Source: Asticcacaulis sp. AC466
Lineage (GTDB): Bacteria > Pseudomonadota > Alphaproteobacteria > Caulobacterales > Caulobacteraceae
DNA length: 64,000 nucleotides
Reading direction: 5' to 3'
Assembly: GCF_000495815.1 (NCBI RefSeq)
Contig: NZ_AWGE01000022.1
Coordinates: 1 to 64,000, forward strand
This document shows positions 26,967 through 36,195 of the stretch, in pieces (position 1 is the first letter of the stretch; each line of letters starts with the position of its first letter). The position numbers and the translations under genes are program-made. The notes below the pieces were generated by a model. That model saw only the letters and a list, made by a program, of their open reading frames with translations. It was not told the DNA's origin and did no database searches.

Positions 26967-27869
26967 TTATGGTGTCAGAAAGCTGATAAGCGCTTCGATT
27001 TTGGCGACGTTGCGCCGGTGCGCCGGCACCACCGCCGTGATCGGAATGAGCTTCGTGGTCCAGTGCGGAAGCAGGACGACCATCTCACCGCTGGCGATTT
27101 CGGGCGCGAACAACCAATCGGGAACGTAACAAATGCCCATGCCTGCCAGGGCCGCGGCGCGGATGGCTTCCGAACTGTTCGATTGCAGATTTCCGGCGAT
27201 GCGGACAGGAACGGCCCCACCGTCGGGACCGACAAATTCCCAGCTATTGTTGGTCGGAAGCTCGGTATAGCCAATGCAATTATGGTGTTTCATATCCTGG
27301 GGCTGACCCAGTTCGGGCAAGGTGACGCCGATCCGCTCGGCATAGGATCGCGCGCACAGCAGAAGGCGGCGGCTTGAGCCGATACGGCGCGCGATCAGGC
27401 TGCTGTCGGACAGGTCGCCCAGTCGTATGGCAAGGTCGATCCCGCTTTCGATCAGATCGATAAAGCCGTCATTCAGGTTGAGGTCGATCTTGACCGCCGG
27501 ATTGGCCTCAAGGAACGCCGTGACGCGCGGCATAAGAACCCGCCGCCCATAGCCCACGGAGGTCGCAACCCTGAGCCATCCGGTGAGTTGCCGTGTGCCG
27601 CTTCGCACCAATTCCTCGGCCGCGCCCAATTCGGCGACCAAACGGCGGGCTTCCTCGAAATAACGCTCCCCGCCCTCCGTCAAGGACAAGGCCCGCGTGG
27701 AGCGGCTGAGGAGCTTGACGCCCAGATAGTCTTCGAGGGCCGCGATCTGTTTGCTAATCGTACTCTGCGTCGTCGATCGCTCGCGCGCCACCGCCGAAAA
27801 TGAGCCGGATTCGACGACCCGGACGAAAACCTGCATCGCGCTCAATCGGTCCATGACCCGCTCATTCAT
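26967..27869 (-). CDS. LysR-family transcriptional regulator
   Basis: 300 residues. LysR helix-turn-helix at about 8-67 (MQVFVRVVESGSFSAVARER, TQSTISKQIAALEDYLGVKL), then a substrate-binding domain (about 95-298). It is divergent from an AhpD-like gene with 95 bp between start codons. LysR proteins usually activate the divergent gene on binding a metabolite. The start ATG 27869 gives MNERVMDRLSAMQ; M6 is an alternative. Confidence 0.92.
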   Translation of the reverse strand: MNERVMDRLSAMQVFVRVVESGSFSAVARERSTTQSTISKQIAALEDYLGVKLLSRSTRALSLTEGGERYFEEARRLVAELGAAEELVRSGTRQLTGWLRVATSVGYGRRVLMPRVTAFLEANPAVKIDLNLNDGFIDLIESGIDLAIRLGDLSDSSLIARRIGSSRRLLLCARSYAERIGVTLPELGQPQDMKHHNCIGYTELPTNNSWEFVGPDGGAVPVRIAGNLQSNSSEAIRAAALAGMGICYVPDWLFAPEIASGEMVVLLPHWTTKLIPITAVVPAHRRNVAKIEALISFLTP

Positions 27870-27964
27870 TCTATTTAGGCATATATCTTAGTCGAAAAGA
27901 TAGGCTACATTCCATTGTGGCACAAGCTATCTTCGTGGCGAGCTTCAGCACAGGAGAGCCCACA

Positions 27965-28498
27965 ATGACAATCTTCACCGTTCCAACCCGCGATGCCGTT
28001 TCCCCCGCCAACCAGGCCATATTCGACCAGTTGCAAAAGTCGCTGACCTTCGTTCCCAACCTCTTCGCCACGTTCGCCCTGTCGGAGACGGCATTGGGGA
28101 CATATCTGACCCTGCAAAATGCCAAATCGTCGCTCAGCGGCAAGGCGCGTGAAGTGGTCAATCTGGTCGTGAGCCAGGTCAATGACTGCGAATATTGCCT
28201 GGCCGCGCACACCATGCTGGGCAAGATGGCCGGCTTCAGCGATGCGCAGATTCTCGAAATCCGCCAAGGCCGGGTGTCATTCGACGCCAAGCTTGACGCG
28301 CTCGCTCTCTTTGTCCGCGAGACAGCGCTCAAGCGCGGCCATACGGATGCGGCCACGACGCAGGCCTTCCTGGACGCAGGCTGGAGCCAGGGCAACCTGG
28401 TCGATGTCGTGATGGCGATTGGCGACAAGACCATCAGCAACTATTTGCACGCGGTCACTCAGATTCCGGTCGACTTCCCCGCCGCTCCGGCCCTCTAA
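27965..28498 (+). CDS. Carboxymuconolactone decarboxylase / AhpD-like protein
   Basis: 177 residues. The redox motif CEYCLAAHT (Cys-x-x-Cys with His four residues on, about 74-82) is that of AhpD-type alkylhydroperoxidases, and FVPNLFATFALSETALGTYL is the usual preceding helix pair. It probably reduces peroxides or acts in stress. ATG 27965 is chosen with GGAGAGCCC upstream; an earlier ATG is less likely. Probable target of the divergent LysR regulator. Confidence 0.85.
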   Translation: MTIFTVPTRDAVSPANQAIFDQLQKSLTFVPNLFATFALSETALGTYLTLQNAKSSLSGKAREVVNLVVSQVNDCEYCLAAHTMLGKMAGFSDAQILEIRQGRVSFDAKLDALALFVRETALKRGHTDAATTQAFLDAGWSQGNLVDVVMAIGDKTISNYLHAVTQIPVDFPAAPAL

Positions 28499-28730
28499 AA
28501 CCACCCTTGCGGCTCGGTTGCGGCCGCGATAGCCCTGAGTGGCGGCGCGGGCGCGCAAACCGCCGGCATGGATCAATGCCTATGCCAAAGCGGGTTAGGG
28601 TCCGGCCTTTCGCGGCGACGGCGAACCTAAATGTGTCCGCGCCTTGCCGGGGGTGACGATCCCTGCAATAGTCGGAGGAATAGACACGTCGCGACACAAA
28701 TGGACGGCGAAAAATTTGGGGGGATATCCG

Positions 28731-30188
28731 ATGAAATCACTCATACTGTCCGTCGCCGTGGCGCTGGCGGGCGCGGCCAGCCTTCCGGCATTGGCGGCGC
28801 CGGCGCCCGGCGTCGCCGCAGACACCGCCCGGCATCGGGTTATCATTCTCACCGACATCGAGAACGAACCGGACGACAGCGAGTCGATGGTGCGCCTCCT
28901 GCTCTATGCCAACCAGCTCGATATCGAAGCCCTGATCGCCACGACCTCCGTGCACCTGAAAACGCGGGTCGCGCCCGAAACGCTTCAGGCCGTCATCGCC
29001 GCCTATGGCAAGGTTCAGCCCAATCTGCTCAAACACGAAACCGGCTTTCCCGACGCCAAAACCCTTTCGGCGCGCGTGACGCAAGGCCTGCCGGTCTACG
29101 GCATGGCGGGGGTTGGAGCGGGTAAGGATTCCGGCGGCTCTGAGCGCATCATCGCCCTGCTCGACGCCCCCGATCCCCGCCCGATCTATGTGTCGGTCTG
29201 GGGCGGCGCCAACGTCCTGGCCCAGGCGCTCTATAAGATAAAGGCGACCCGCAGTCCGGCCGAAACCGCGCGCCTGATCGCCAAATTGCGCGTCTATACC
29301 ATCTCCGACCAGGACGACACCGGCATCTGGATGCGAAAGACCTTCCCCGACCTGTTTTACATCGTAAGCCCCGGCGGCTACGGCAATGCGACATGGGGCG
29401 GGATGATGGCGGTCGAACCCGGTCAGGACAATAGCGAGATCAGCAATGCCTGGCTGGCCGAACACATTCAGCAAGGCCACGGTCCGCTCGGCGCCATGTA
29501 TCCGGACGTCGCCTACGGCATGGAAGGCGACACGCCGTCCTTCCTGTCGCTCATTCCCAACGGGCTCGACGCGCCGGAACACCCCGATTGGGGTGGCTGG
29601 GGCGGCCGCTACACCCTCTATACGCCCGACCGGGCCACCACCGATCCGACCGGCTTTACCGGCGGCGTGCCGGTCGAACAGGAGCCGCGGCCCATCTGGA
29701 CCAATGCGGTGGACGATTACACGCCGACGCTGGCCAATCCCTACGGCCGCACGACCAAAGCCGCCGAAAAGACAGCGACCGGCTACAAAATAACGATCTG
29801 GCGCTGGCGCAAAGAGTTCCAGAACGACTTTGCCGCGCGCATGGACTGGACCACCAAACCCTATACCGAAGCCAATCACCCGCCCGTCGCCCGGTTGGGC
29901 CACGCCGACCACCTTACCGTAAAGTCCGGCCAGACCTTTGGCCTGAGCGCAAAGGGCAGCAGCGACCCGGATGGCGACAGCCTCAGCTATCAATGGTTCC
30001 ACTACCCCGAAATCGGCGACTGGAAGACACCCATCCCCATCTCCGGCGCAGACAATACCTACGCCGTCTGGGTCACCGCCCCCACCGTCACCGAACCGAA
30101 GACGGCGCATTTCATCCTGAAGGTCACCGACAAAGGCACGCCACCGCTCACCCGCTACAAACGGGTGATCGTTACCATCACGCCCTGA
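28731..30188 (+). CDS. DUF1593 exported protein (nucleoside-hydrolase-like)
   Basis: 485 residues with signal peptide (cleavage near ALAAPA). The N-terminal domain starts HRVIILTDIENEPDDSESM, the Asp-rich pattern of the DUF1593/nucleoside hydrolase-like fold, with YVSVWGGANVLAQAL and DQDDTG later. The C-terminal 90 residues form an Ig-like domain (GSSDPDGDSLSYQWFHYPE). Family members are found with plant polysaccharide utilisation genes; activity is not established. GGGGATATCCG precedes ATG 28731. The preceding 230 bp contain no supported gene. Confidence 0.88.
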   Translation: MKSLILSVAVALAGAASLPALAAPAPGVAADTARHRVIILTDIENEPDDSESMVRLLLYANQLDIEALIATTSVHLKTRVAPETLQAVIAAYGKVQPNLLKHETGFPDAKTLSARVTQGLPVYGMAGVGAGKDSGGSERIIALLDAPDPRPIYVSVWGGANVLAQALYKIKATRSPAETARLIAKLRVYTISDQDDTGIWMRKTFPDLFYIVSPGGYGNATWGGMMAVEPGQDNSEISNAWLAEHIQQGHGPLGAMYPDVAYGMEGDTPSFLSLIPNGLDAPEHPDWGGWGGRYTLYTPDRATTDPTGFTGGVPVEQEPRPIWTNAVDDYTPTLANPYGRTTKAAEKTATGYKITIWRWRKEFQNDFAARMDWTTKPYTEANHPPVARLGHADHLTVKSGQTFGLSAKGSSDPDGDSLSYQWFHYPEIGDWKTPIPISGADNTYAVWVTAPTVTEPKTAHFILKVTDKGTPPLTRYKRVIVTITP

Positions 30189-30230
30189 GGGTAAACCCGT
30201 CTACACGCGCCGCCCCAAACATTGTCGAGA

Positions 30231-30833
30231 ATGCAGAAAGGTTTTACTACGAAGACTCTATACGGTTTGGGGGCGCTGATGACCGATAATTACGTGACCG
30301 TTTTCGATCTTGTCAGTCATCCCGAACGTATCAATCCATCATACGTTTTCTTCGCTTTATTCATCTCAGCTGGCCTTGTCTGTCTCGGGATCACCATCTC
30401 TAAAAGCCGTCATGAACGGAAGATTTACTGGGTTTGGGGTATTTTCAGCGTCTTCTTTCTGACTTTCTCCTCAATCGCGGCGATTTATGATGCATCCTGG
30501 GCTTTCGATGCGCGTCATAGGGTTGAGAACAAAACATTTCACGAGGTTGAAGGATGCCTGGATGTCTTTCATCCGGGTTCTGAATATTCGTCCCGTTCGG
30601 AGGACGGACGTGAATACTGGGCCATAGGCGGACAGCGCTTCGAATACAGTGTGGGCGATGTTCGCAACGGCTATCACAGGCCTGAAGCGGCAGACGGATT
30701 TGTACATGCCGATAGCCGAATCCGTGTCGCTTTTGTGCCAAGCTATTTAAGCGGTGGTAAGGAAATCGTCCGACTGGACGTCATTCAGCACGCCTGCCCC
30801 GCCGCGCCCGATCCCGGCCCCCCAGGCATTTGA
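30231..30833 (+). CDS. Hypothetical membrane protein
   Basis: About 200 residues (ATG 30231, or 30279 giving MTDNYVTVF). Two hydrophobic segments near residues 40-57 and 68-85, then a soluble C-terminal domain. Base composition drops compared with the DUF1593 gene upstream. It opens an AT-richer block (30.2-34.1 kb). No family recognised. Confidence 0.65.
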   Translation: MQKGFTTKTLYGLGALMTDNYVTVFDLVSHPERINPSYVFFALFISAGLVCLGITISKSRHERKIYWVWGIFSVFFLTFSSIAAIYDASWAFDARHRVENKTFHEVEGCLDVFHPGSEYSSRSEDGREYWAIGGQRFEYSVGDVRNGYHRPEAADGFVHADSRIRVAFVPSYLSGGKEIVRLDVIQHACPAAPDPGPPGI

Positions 30834-31020
30834 GGTTCTCTGGCATAATCTAATCCGCGCCGTCTGGGTCGTCGCGCTTGACGTGCACACTCCCTGCCAA
30901 CATTTCCAAAAATACCATGCAGAGAGGCCTATCTCAAGGTCAATTAATTCTCGCGTCCTCCGTCGCGCGGTTGACCAAACTGCAACTTATGATACTCAAT
31001 GCAGATTGTTCGGGGGAAAT

Positions 31021-31767
31021 ATGACAGCTCTTCAAGATCACAGATTAGACGCACAGGCGATCACCGCTTGGATAACCTGCATGACAGCGGCGAGCATTTT
31101 AGCGAGTATTGTATTTGAGGTTGGATATTTGAAGGGTCTCCATTTGGATACTAATCAGGTTTCCCTGAGCTTCAGTGATCTGTCGATTGGTACTTTGATC
31201 TGGCTGCCTCGAGTCGTTCCTTATGCGATTGTCATATCAAGTACGCTAGCCGACGATCTGACGGGCCGCGCTTCTTCAGGGCTGAGCCGGAAATCTAAAA
31301 TTATTTTCGTGGCGATCGTGGGCGTGACCATGCTTTTGATTTACGCTGCGCTTGGATCGCAAGCGGACCCCTTCGTGACCTTGTGTTATTTCGTTTTTTT
31401 CGTCTTCGCCTTCAATATACTCCTCAATAGCGCATCAGTCGTTGAATTGCTGCCGAAAGGAGTGCGAGTGTTGCTGAATACATTCGTTCCGCTTCTCTGC
31501 ATGCTCTACATTTTCGCATACAATTCAGCACCCAAGGTGCCAGCCCCACTGACATATTCAACGGTAAGGCTTGAAAAGGGAGAGCTCAAAGGAGCGGTCC
31601 TGAGGTCGTATGAGCGGGGCTATATTGTCTACGACGGCACTGCGCATTTCGTTTCCCGAGACAAGGTAACTTCAATCGATTTGACACATCACACATCTGA
31701 TTTGGTAGGCATTCCATGTCGGTACTTCAATGTATTGTGTCCAGCACGCCACAAGACGCAGAAATGA
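31021..31767 (+). CDS. Hypothetical multi-pass membrane protein
   Basis: 248 residues from ATG 31021, with GGGGGAA upstream. Hydrophobic segments at about 16-35, 55-75, 95-115, 120-140 and 150-168 are followed by a small beta-rich tail (STVRLEKGELKGAVLRSYERGYIVYDG). The tail could be a surface or ligand-binding domain. AT-rich and foreign-looking; no family recognised. Confidence 0.7.
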   Translation: MTALQDHRLDAQAITAWITCMTAASILASIVFEVGYLKGLHLDTNQVSLSFSDLSIGTLIWLPRVVPYAIVISSTLADDLTGRASSGLSRKSKIIFVAIVGVTMLLIYAALGSQADPFVTLCYFVFFVFAFNILLNSASVVELLPKGVRVLLNTFVPLLCMLYIFAYNSAPKVPAPLTYSTVRLEKGELKGAVLRSYERGYIVYDGTAHFVSRDKVTSIDLTHHTSDLVGIPCRYFNVLCPARHKTQK

Positions 31768-32034
31768 AAAAGTAAATTTGCTCTTCTTCACCTTTAGCCG
31801 GCTGGCTATAGCGACCGCTAACCCCGTAAAGCTTGAAAAGGGATGAACCGCCCAAGATTTTCTAAAGACCAGTTTATAAAAGTTACGCGGCCATCTGTTC
31901 AGTGTCGAGAACAAAATAGCACATTTGTTCGGCCTCAGCGGGAGGTGTATTGCCTATAGGCTAAATAAATTTTCGGTTATTTTTTCGCACTCAAACTTCA
32001 GATGATAAAAGCATAGATTTCTAGGCATGGATAA

Positions 32035-33846
32035 ATGATAAGACTGCGCATTCGTCGGGCACTGATTAACTTTGGTGCGGCGGTTTTAGCCAAGCTGCCA
32101 AAATTGAGTGTTTCTGCGTGGCTGACATTTGTTGTGCCATTCGCCTTAGCGACCAGTTTTATCATTTCCACGGGCCCGTACTTCCAACAAGCGATCCTGT
32201 CTTCCGTTAGCAACAAGTCGGCAAATATTTACGCGGCCGTAAATGGAAATGCTATCGCGCTTTCCGCATCGCTGTCAGATTGGCTTCAAGGAGGTTTTTA
32301 CTGGCCTTATCTAATTTGCGCCGGAGCAGTATCGTTTATTTCAATTTACGCCGGAATTGTAAAACGTTGGCTTTTTCTAATATTCATTTCTGCATTTGTG
32401 TCATTAAACATTATGGACGCACTGTCGTCCCTATTGCCCAATCCTCCCGACGTCGAATTTTCGATGAATGTAATATGTAATCTCGTCGGCAGCATACTTA
32501 TTTCGTTTTTGGCGGGAGCGAATTTCTGGCTCTACCGCCTCGTCAGGCTTCATTCCTCCAGCGTCAAAATTATTTCTCAGTTCGCCGGAGCTGCCTCGCT
32601 CATAGCTTTTGGCGTACTCATATCTGCCGGTTGCTATCTTGGCTACGAACAGTTTTTTGCCAATTTACCCATTCAATTCGAGTTTTTGGCTAAGGCGCCG
32701 GTGAGCGGGTGGATCGTCGAACCAACAAACGGTAAACCATTTAATAGCCTCATCCCAGGCGTCAAATTCGATGGATACTCTCGCACATCAAGTACCAAAG
32801 GAGGTATAGCTGGTAGTTGGACTAGAGCAGCCGCTTCGCGAGACTATCGACTGGAGGCCACGCTATTCTTAGATTGTGCTCAAGACGAACTTTTAAAACT
32901 ACCGGCTGGCCGTCCTGGCTTTGTGACGGACAATGTTAAATCGTTTCGCTTCGACATTGATAGCGGGACAACTGAAATTGTCGCCAAGCCCGAAGGTCTG
33001 TCCAAATTCAATTTAAAAGCCGAAAAAGCGGCTTCATATACGCTTAATCAGGAGGAAGGCGGGAGTCTTGGTATTATCCACTTCTCCGGTGACAGCAGTG
33101 AATACGTAGTAGCGGGAAATGATAAACTTCAGCTCTGGGCTCAGGTCTCCCTGTTCGGTCCTAAAAATAAGAGCTTTACAGTGGTTCCCAGGGATATCTC
33201 ATTTACGAGCAACAGCAGGACCACCAAATTTCGATTCCATAGAACGGGCAAGTGGAACGGAAGTGCTCCGTTAAGGTGCCGGAGGGGGGACGACGAGGAT
33301 TTGTTTAATGCCTCAAACAAAAATGAGTACGTTAACATATATGTGCCGGACGCAATTCTGGTGACAATAATGTTTAATCTAATACCAGACAATACAATCC
33401 CCGTTATGTATTCGGAACCAGAATATAATCTAAAATATAGCGGCTTCGATGGCTGGACGGAGGTTTACATCAAAAAGCCTCAAAATTTGCAGAATGATGG
33501 GGAAAAACCGATCGGAACTGTCTCGGCAACTGGAAACATCAATAATCTCTATTTAGATGACATCCAACTCCAAGTGACACCTGCGGACACATTGTTTTTT
33601 ATTGGCGACTCGAACGCACAACTATTGAAAACGGGAGAATTACATGTCGCGGGCAAAGCAAAGGCGGCCTGGAAAAACAACTCGCGCCTAAACAAAACTA
33701 AATGGGAGAAATTACCCACGGAGTGGCAGTTGGCCATAGGGGGAGTTTTGGCGACGCTATTGAGTTGGATCGCTGCTGTAGTGTGGTTTCAACGGGCTAA
33801 AATTCTCTTGTTCCTAAATGCTAACCCGAAGCAAATTTTCCAATAG
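32035..33846 (+). CDS. Large hypothetical membrane protein, foreign composition
   Basis: 603 residues. About five hydrophobic segments in the first 215 residues, then a roughly 360-residue extracytoplasmic domain rich in beta strands, and a last membrane helix (about 565-585) with a short cytoplasmic tail. The gene is clearly AT-richer than the window average. No recognised domain. It is preceded by 266 bp without a gene. Its layout suggests a surface receptor or scaffold, but that is inference. Confidence 0.7.
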   Translation: MIRLRIRRALINFGAAVLAKLPKLSVSAWLTFVVPFALATSFIISTGPYFQQAILSSVSNKSANIYAAVNGNAIALSASLSDWLQGGFYWPYLICAGAVSFISIYAGIVKRWLFLIFISAFVSLNIMDALSSLLPNPPDVEFSMNVICNLVGSILISFLAGANFWLYRLVRLHSSSVKIISQFAGAASLIAFGVLISAGCYLGYEQFFANLPIQFEFLAKAPVSGWIVEPTNGKPFNSLIPGVKFDGYSRTSSTKGGIAGSWTRAAASRDYRLEATLFLDCAQDELLKLPAGRPGFVTDNVKSFRFDIDSGTTEIVAKPEGLSKFNLKAEKAASYTLNQEEGGSLGIIHFSGDSSEYVVAGNDKLQLWAQVSLFGPKNKSFTVVPRDISFTSNSRTTKFRFHRTGKWNGSAPLRCRRGDDEDLFNASNKNEYVNIYVPDAILVTIMFNLIPDNTIPVMYSEPEYNLKYSGFDGWTEVYIKKPQNLQNDGEKPIGTVSATGNINNLYLDDIQLQVTPADTLFFIGDSNAQLLKTGELHVAGKAKAAWKNNSRLNKTKWEKLPTEWQLAIGGVLATLLSWIAAVVWFQRAKILLFLNANPKQIFQ

Positions 33847-34107
33847 CCGCAAACATCACTAGCCTTCACCTCATTCTACATTCCGACAGACAACTTCACA
33901 CAGAGCGTTTCGGTGATGACGTGGATGGCTCCACTTCCTGCATTCAGGCGCACCGCACCTCAACCTAGCCGTAAGAAAAGTCAGAGACATATTCTTGCTC
34001 GAATGGCATCCAAGGATGAATATGATGAAGCATCACCTCATCGGCCGCATGACCTTCTTCGTAGTTTGATACTACTACTGCCAGCCAGCGCCCCCCCACA
34101 ACACCGC
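33847..34107. other. AT-rich to GC-rich junction without a gene
   Basis: A stretch of about 260 bp between the AT-rich 32035-33846 gene and the GC-rich arsR-type gene. A 77-codon frame (33913-34146) is present but has weak codon bias and overlaps the next promoter, so I do not call it. The change in composition marks the right end of the 30.2-34.1 kb block. Confidence 0.4.
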
Positions 34108-34136
34108 TTGACTCTATTTCGATGTTTAGCTAAATA
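34108..34136 (+). promoter_or_regulatory. Possible promoter/operator of the sdpR-like gene
   Basis: TTGACT at 34108-34113 is followed 17 bp later by TAAATA, with the perfect palindrome TTTAGCTAAA (34125-34134) straddling the second element, 8 bp before the start codon. A repressor bound there would block transcription. Confidence 0.4.
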
Positions 34137-34142
34137 CAAATC

Positions 34143-34457
34143 ATGAGCCTCGTTTTCAAAGCCCTGTCCGATCCGACCCGCCGCCGTGTGCTGGAGCTGC
34201 TCAAGTCCGGCCCGATGAGCGCCGGTGAGTTGGCCGGTCACTTCACCGTGGCCAAGCCGACCCTGTCCGCCCATTTCGCCGTCCTGCGCGAAGCCCGCCT
34301 GATCACCTCCGAAAAGAGCGGCAATTCCGTCATCTACCAGATCCAGATGTCGGTGCTGGAAGAAGCCCTGCTCGGCTTCGCCCAGGCCTTCGGCTGGCAA
34401 CTGAACACACCTGAAACGCCTACCCCCGAAACACCCATAAAGGCGCCCCGCCCATGA
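34143..34457 (+). CDS. ArsR-family regulator, SdpR-like autorepressor
   Basis: 104 residues. FKALSDPTRRRVLELLKSGP and SAGELAGHFTVAKPTLSAHFAVL form the winged helix-turn-helix; no metal-binding Cys. The combination with a following SdpI-like membrane protein is the known SdpR-SdpI arrangement, in which the membrane protein sequesters the repressor when its ligand is present. Overlaps the next gene by ATGA. The C-terminus is Pro/Thr-rich. Confidence 0.88.
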   Translation: MSLVFKALSDPTRRRVLELLKSGPMSAGELAGHFTVAKPTLSAHFAVLREARLITSEKSGNSVIYQIQMSVLEEALLGFAQAFGWQLNTPETPTPETPIKAPRP

Positions 34458-35092
34458 GCCCGAACCGTCCTGCCGACACCGCCGTGTGCCACCCTCTCGT
34501 AAAGCCCCTCACCCTTGCCTCCGCCCTCGTCGGCCTGACCGTCCTGGGCGTCGGGATCGCCAGCAAGCTCGGTGTCATCGAGGCCGACATGGCCAAACGC
34601 ATCTGCGGCATCGCCTTTGGCGTCCTGCTCGTGGTGCTCGGCAACTTCCTGCCCAAGGTCGCCCGCCCCATCGGCGCCGATGCCGATCCGCGCCCGATCC
34701 GCACCGCCGAACGGATGGCCGGATGGTTGTTCGTCCTGGGCGGGCTGGCCTATATCGCCGCCTGGGTTTTCGTGCCCCCCGGGCTGAACCTTATGGCGTC
34801 GTCCGTTGTCGGCCTGGGGGTTTTCGCGGCGGCTTCGGCGGTGTGGCTCACCCTGGCGGGCCTGCCGCGTCACCGCCCCTCCTCGGGAAATCCCCGCGCC
34901 TATGCCGCCCGCCGCAGCATGTTCGTCATGCTGCACGCCGTCTTCTGGGCCTTCGCCATGTTCCTGGCTGCCGGTGTATGGGCTCAGCCGGTCGTGACCT
35001 ACATGATGCTCGGTTTCGTAGCGGCCAATGGCGTGCTGCTGAGCTGCCTGCGCCGCCCGCGCCTCCCCCAAGAGCCTGAATCAGCAGCCTGA
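34454..35092 (+). CDS. SdpI-like membrane protein
   Basis: 212 residues with about six hydrophobic segments. GNFLPKVARP followed by PIRTAERM matches the SdpI signature region (GNYMPK, then G-x-R-T). SdpI in Bacillus gives immunity to the SDP toxin and controls SdpR; in proteobacteria the ligand is unknown. Translationally coupled to the upstream ArsR gene. The similarity is partial, so the role is inferred mainly from context. Confidence 0.65.
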   Translation: MSPNRPADTAVCHPLVKPLTLASALVGLTVLGVGIASKLGVIEADMAKRICGIAFGVLLVVLGNFLPKVARPIGADADPRPIRTAERMAGWLFVLGGLAYIAAWVFVPPGLNLMASSVVGLGVFAAASAVWLTLAGLPRHRPSSGNPRAYAARRSMFVMLHAVFWAFAMFLAAGVWAQPVVTYMMLGFVAANGVLLSCLRRPRLPQEPESAA

Positions 35093-35178
35093 AACCTTTC
35101 GGTAGACAGCCGCCACAAGTCCACATAAGTTTGGCCGCATAAGCTTCCCTTAGGACAGACCCACGCAGGACCACGATC

Positions 35179-35532
35179 ATGCCCGTAACCGGTATAGGCG
35201 GCTTCTTCTTTCGCTCAGACGACCCGGCCCCGCTTTCGGCCTGGTATCAAACCCACCTGGGCATCACGGCCGGGTATGAAGGCTGGCAACAATCGGCGGG
35301 GACGACCATCTTCGCCCCCTTCCCCAAGGCCACGGACTATTTCCCGGCGGACAAGAGCTTCATGCTCAATCTGCGGGTCGATGACATCGATGCCCTGATC
35401 ACCTCGCTTACGGCGGCGGGCATCGCGGTCACCACCAATCCCGAATGGGATACGCCGGAAACCGGCCGCTTCGCCCGCCTCTATGACCCCGAAGGCAACG
35501 CCATCGAGCTTTGGCAACCGCCAGAAGACTAA
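35179..35532 (+). CDS. VOC (glyoxalase/bleomycin-resistance) family protein
   Basis: 117 residues, one VOC module: FFFRSDDPAPLSAWYQTHLG at the front and GRFARLYDPEGNAIELWQPP at the end with the usual metal-site Glu. Substrate not predictable. It lies 86 bp downstream of the SdpI-like gene and may be transcribed with it. GCAGGA precedes the ATG. Confidence 0.88.
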   Translation: MPVTGIGGFFFRSDDPAPLSAWYQTHLGITAGYEGWQQSAGTTIFAPFPKATDYFPADKSFMLNLRVDDIDALITSLTAAGIAVTTNPEWDTPETGRFARLYDPEGNAIELWQPPED

Positions 35533-35642
35533 ACCTCCCGAGCGGTCATGACACGCATCTCCTTGCCATAAGAAAGAACTTTACAAAATAAAGCTCTTTA
35601 TGTAGAACCCAGCCATTGCATTGGACCAAGGGAGAGATCGTC

Positions 35643-36164
35643 ATGCGTAACGGAGTCATTGTCCTGAGTGTGTTCGCCGCCATATGGGCGTTCATGGGGC
35701 TGCATATAGCGGGTCAGCCGCTGTGGGCGCAGTTCGCACCGCTTGTCGCGTCGTTCATGCTGATCCTTCTGGCCGTGACGGCGGGCCGCAATGTCCCGGC
35801 CCCGTCGCCGGAAGAGCGCAAGCGCGTCGGCCGCACGGTCATGATCTGGAGCGCCATCGAAGGCGTGGCCATCTTCGGCGGCATCAATGTGCTGGTCAAT
35901 ATGGGCCACGCCGAATGGGAGGTCGCCTTCATCGCCCTCATCGTCGGCCTGCACTTCTTCCCGCTGGCCATCGGCCTGCGCGCGCCGCTCTATTGGCTGA
36001 CCGGCCTGGGCCTGATCGGTGCGGCGGCGGCGGGCGTGGCCTTGATGCCGTTCGGCCCGGCCCAAGACACGGCCATCAGCCTCGGTTGCGCGGCGGTGCT
36101 GTACGTGACGGCGGTTATCGTCACCGCCCGGATGCGACAGAAGGAGATAGCGGCGAACGGATAA
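35643..36164 (+). CDS. Hypothetical five-helix membrane protein
   Basis: 173 residues with hydrophobic segments at about 5-20, 28-46, 68-85, 92-130 and 137-160. No family recognised beyond small integral membrane proteins of Caulobacterales type. GGGAGA precedes ATG 35643. Its 3' end (ISLGCAAVLYVTAVIVTAR) is notable because diverged copies of it occur at 39825-39914, 41152-41208 and about 42730-42786, inside the cassette mosaic. Confidence 0.75.
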   Translation: MRNGVIVLSVFAAIWAFMGLHIAGQPLWAQFAPLVASFMLILLAVTAGRNVPAPSPEERKRVGRTVMIWSAIEGVAIFGGINVLVNMGHAEWEVAFIALIVGLHFFPLAIGLRAPLYWLTGLGLIGAAAAGVALMPFGPAQDTAISLGCAAVLYVTAVIVTARMRQKEIAANG

Positions 36165-36195
36165 AGCCGCCCGCCCCTGGCCTCGGGGACGCACG

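Noticed and set aside
28737-30110. 457-codon open frame on the minus strand opposite the DUF1593 gene
   Set aside because: It is the antisense of a gene with a signal peptide and recognised domains; the composition is that of a shadow frame in GC-rich DNA.
33913-34146. 77-codon ORF before the sdpR-like gene
   Set aside because: Codon use is poor and it overlaps the likely promoter.
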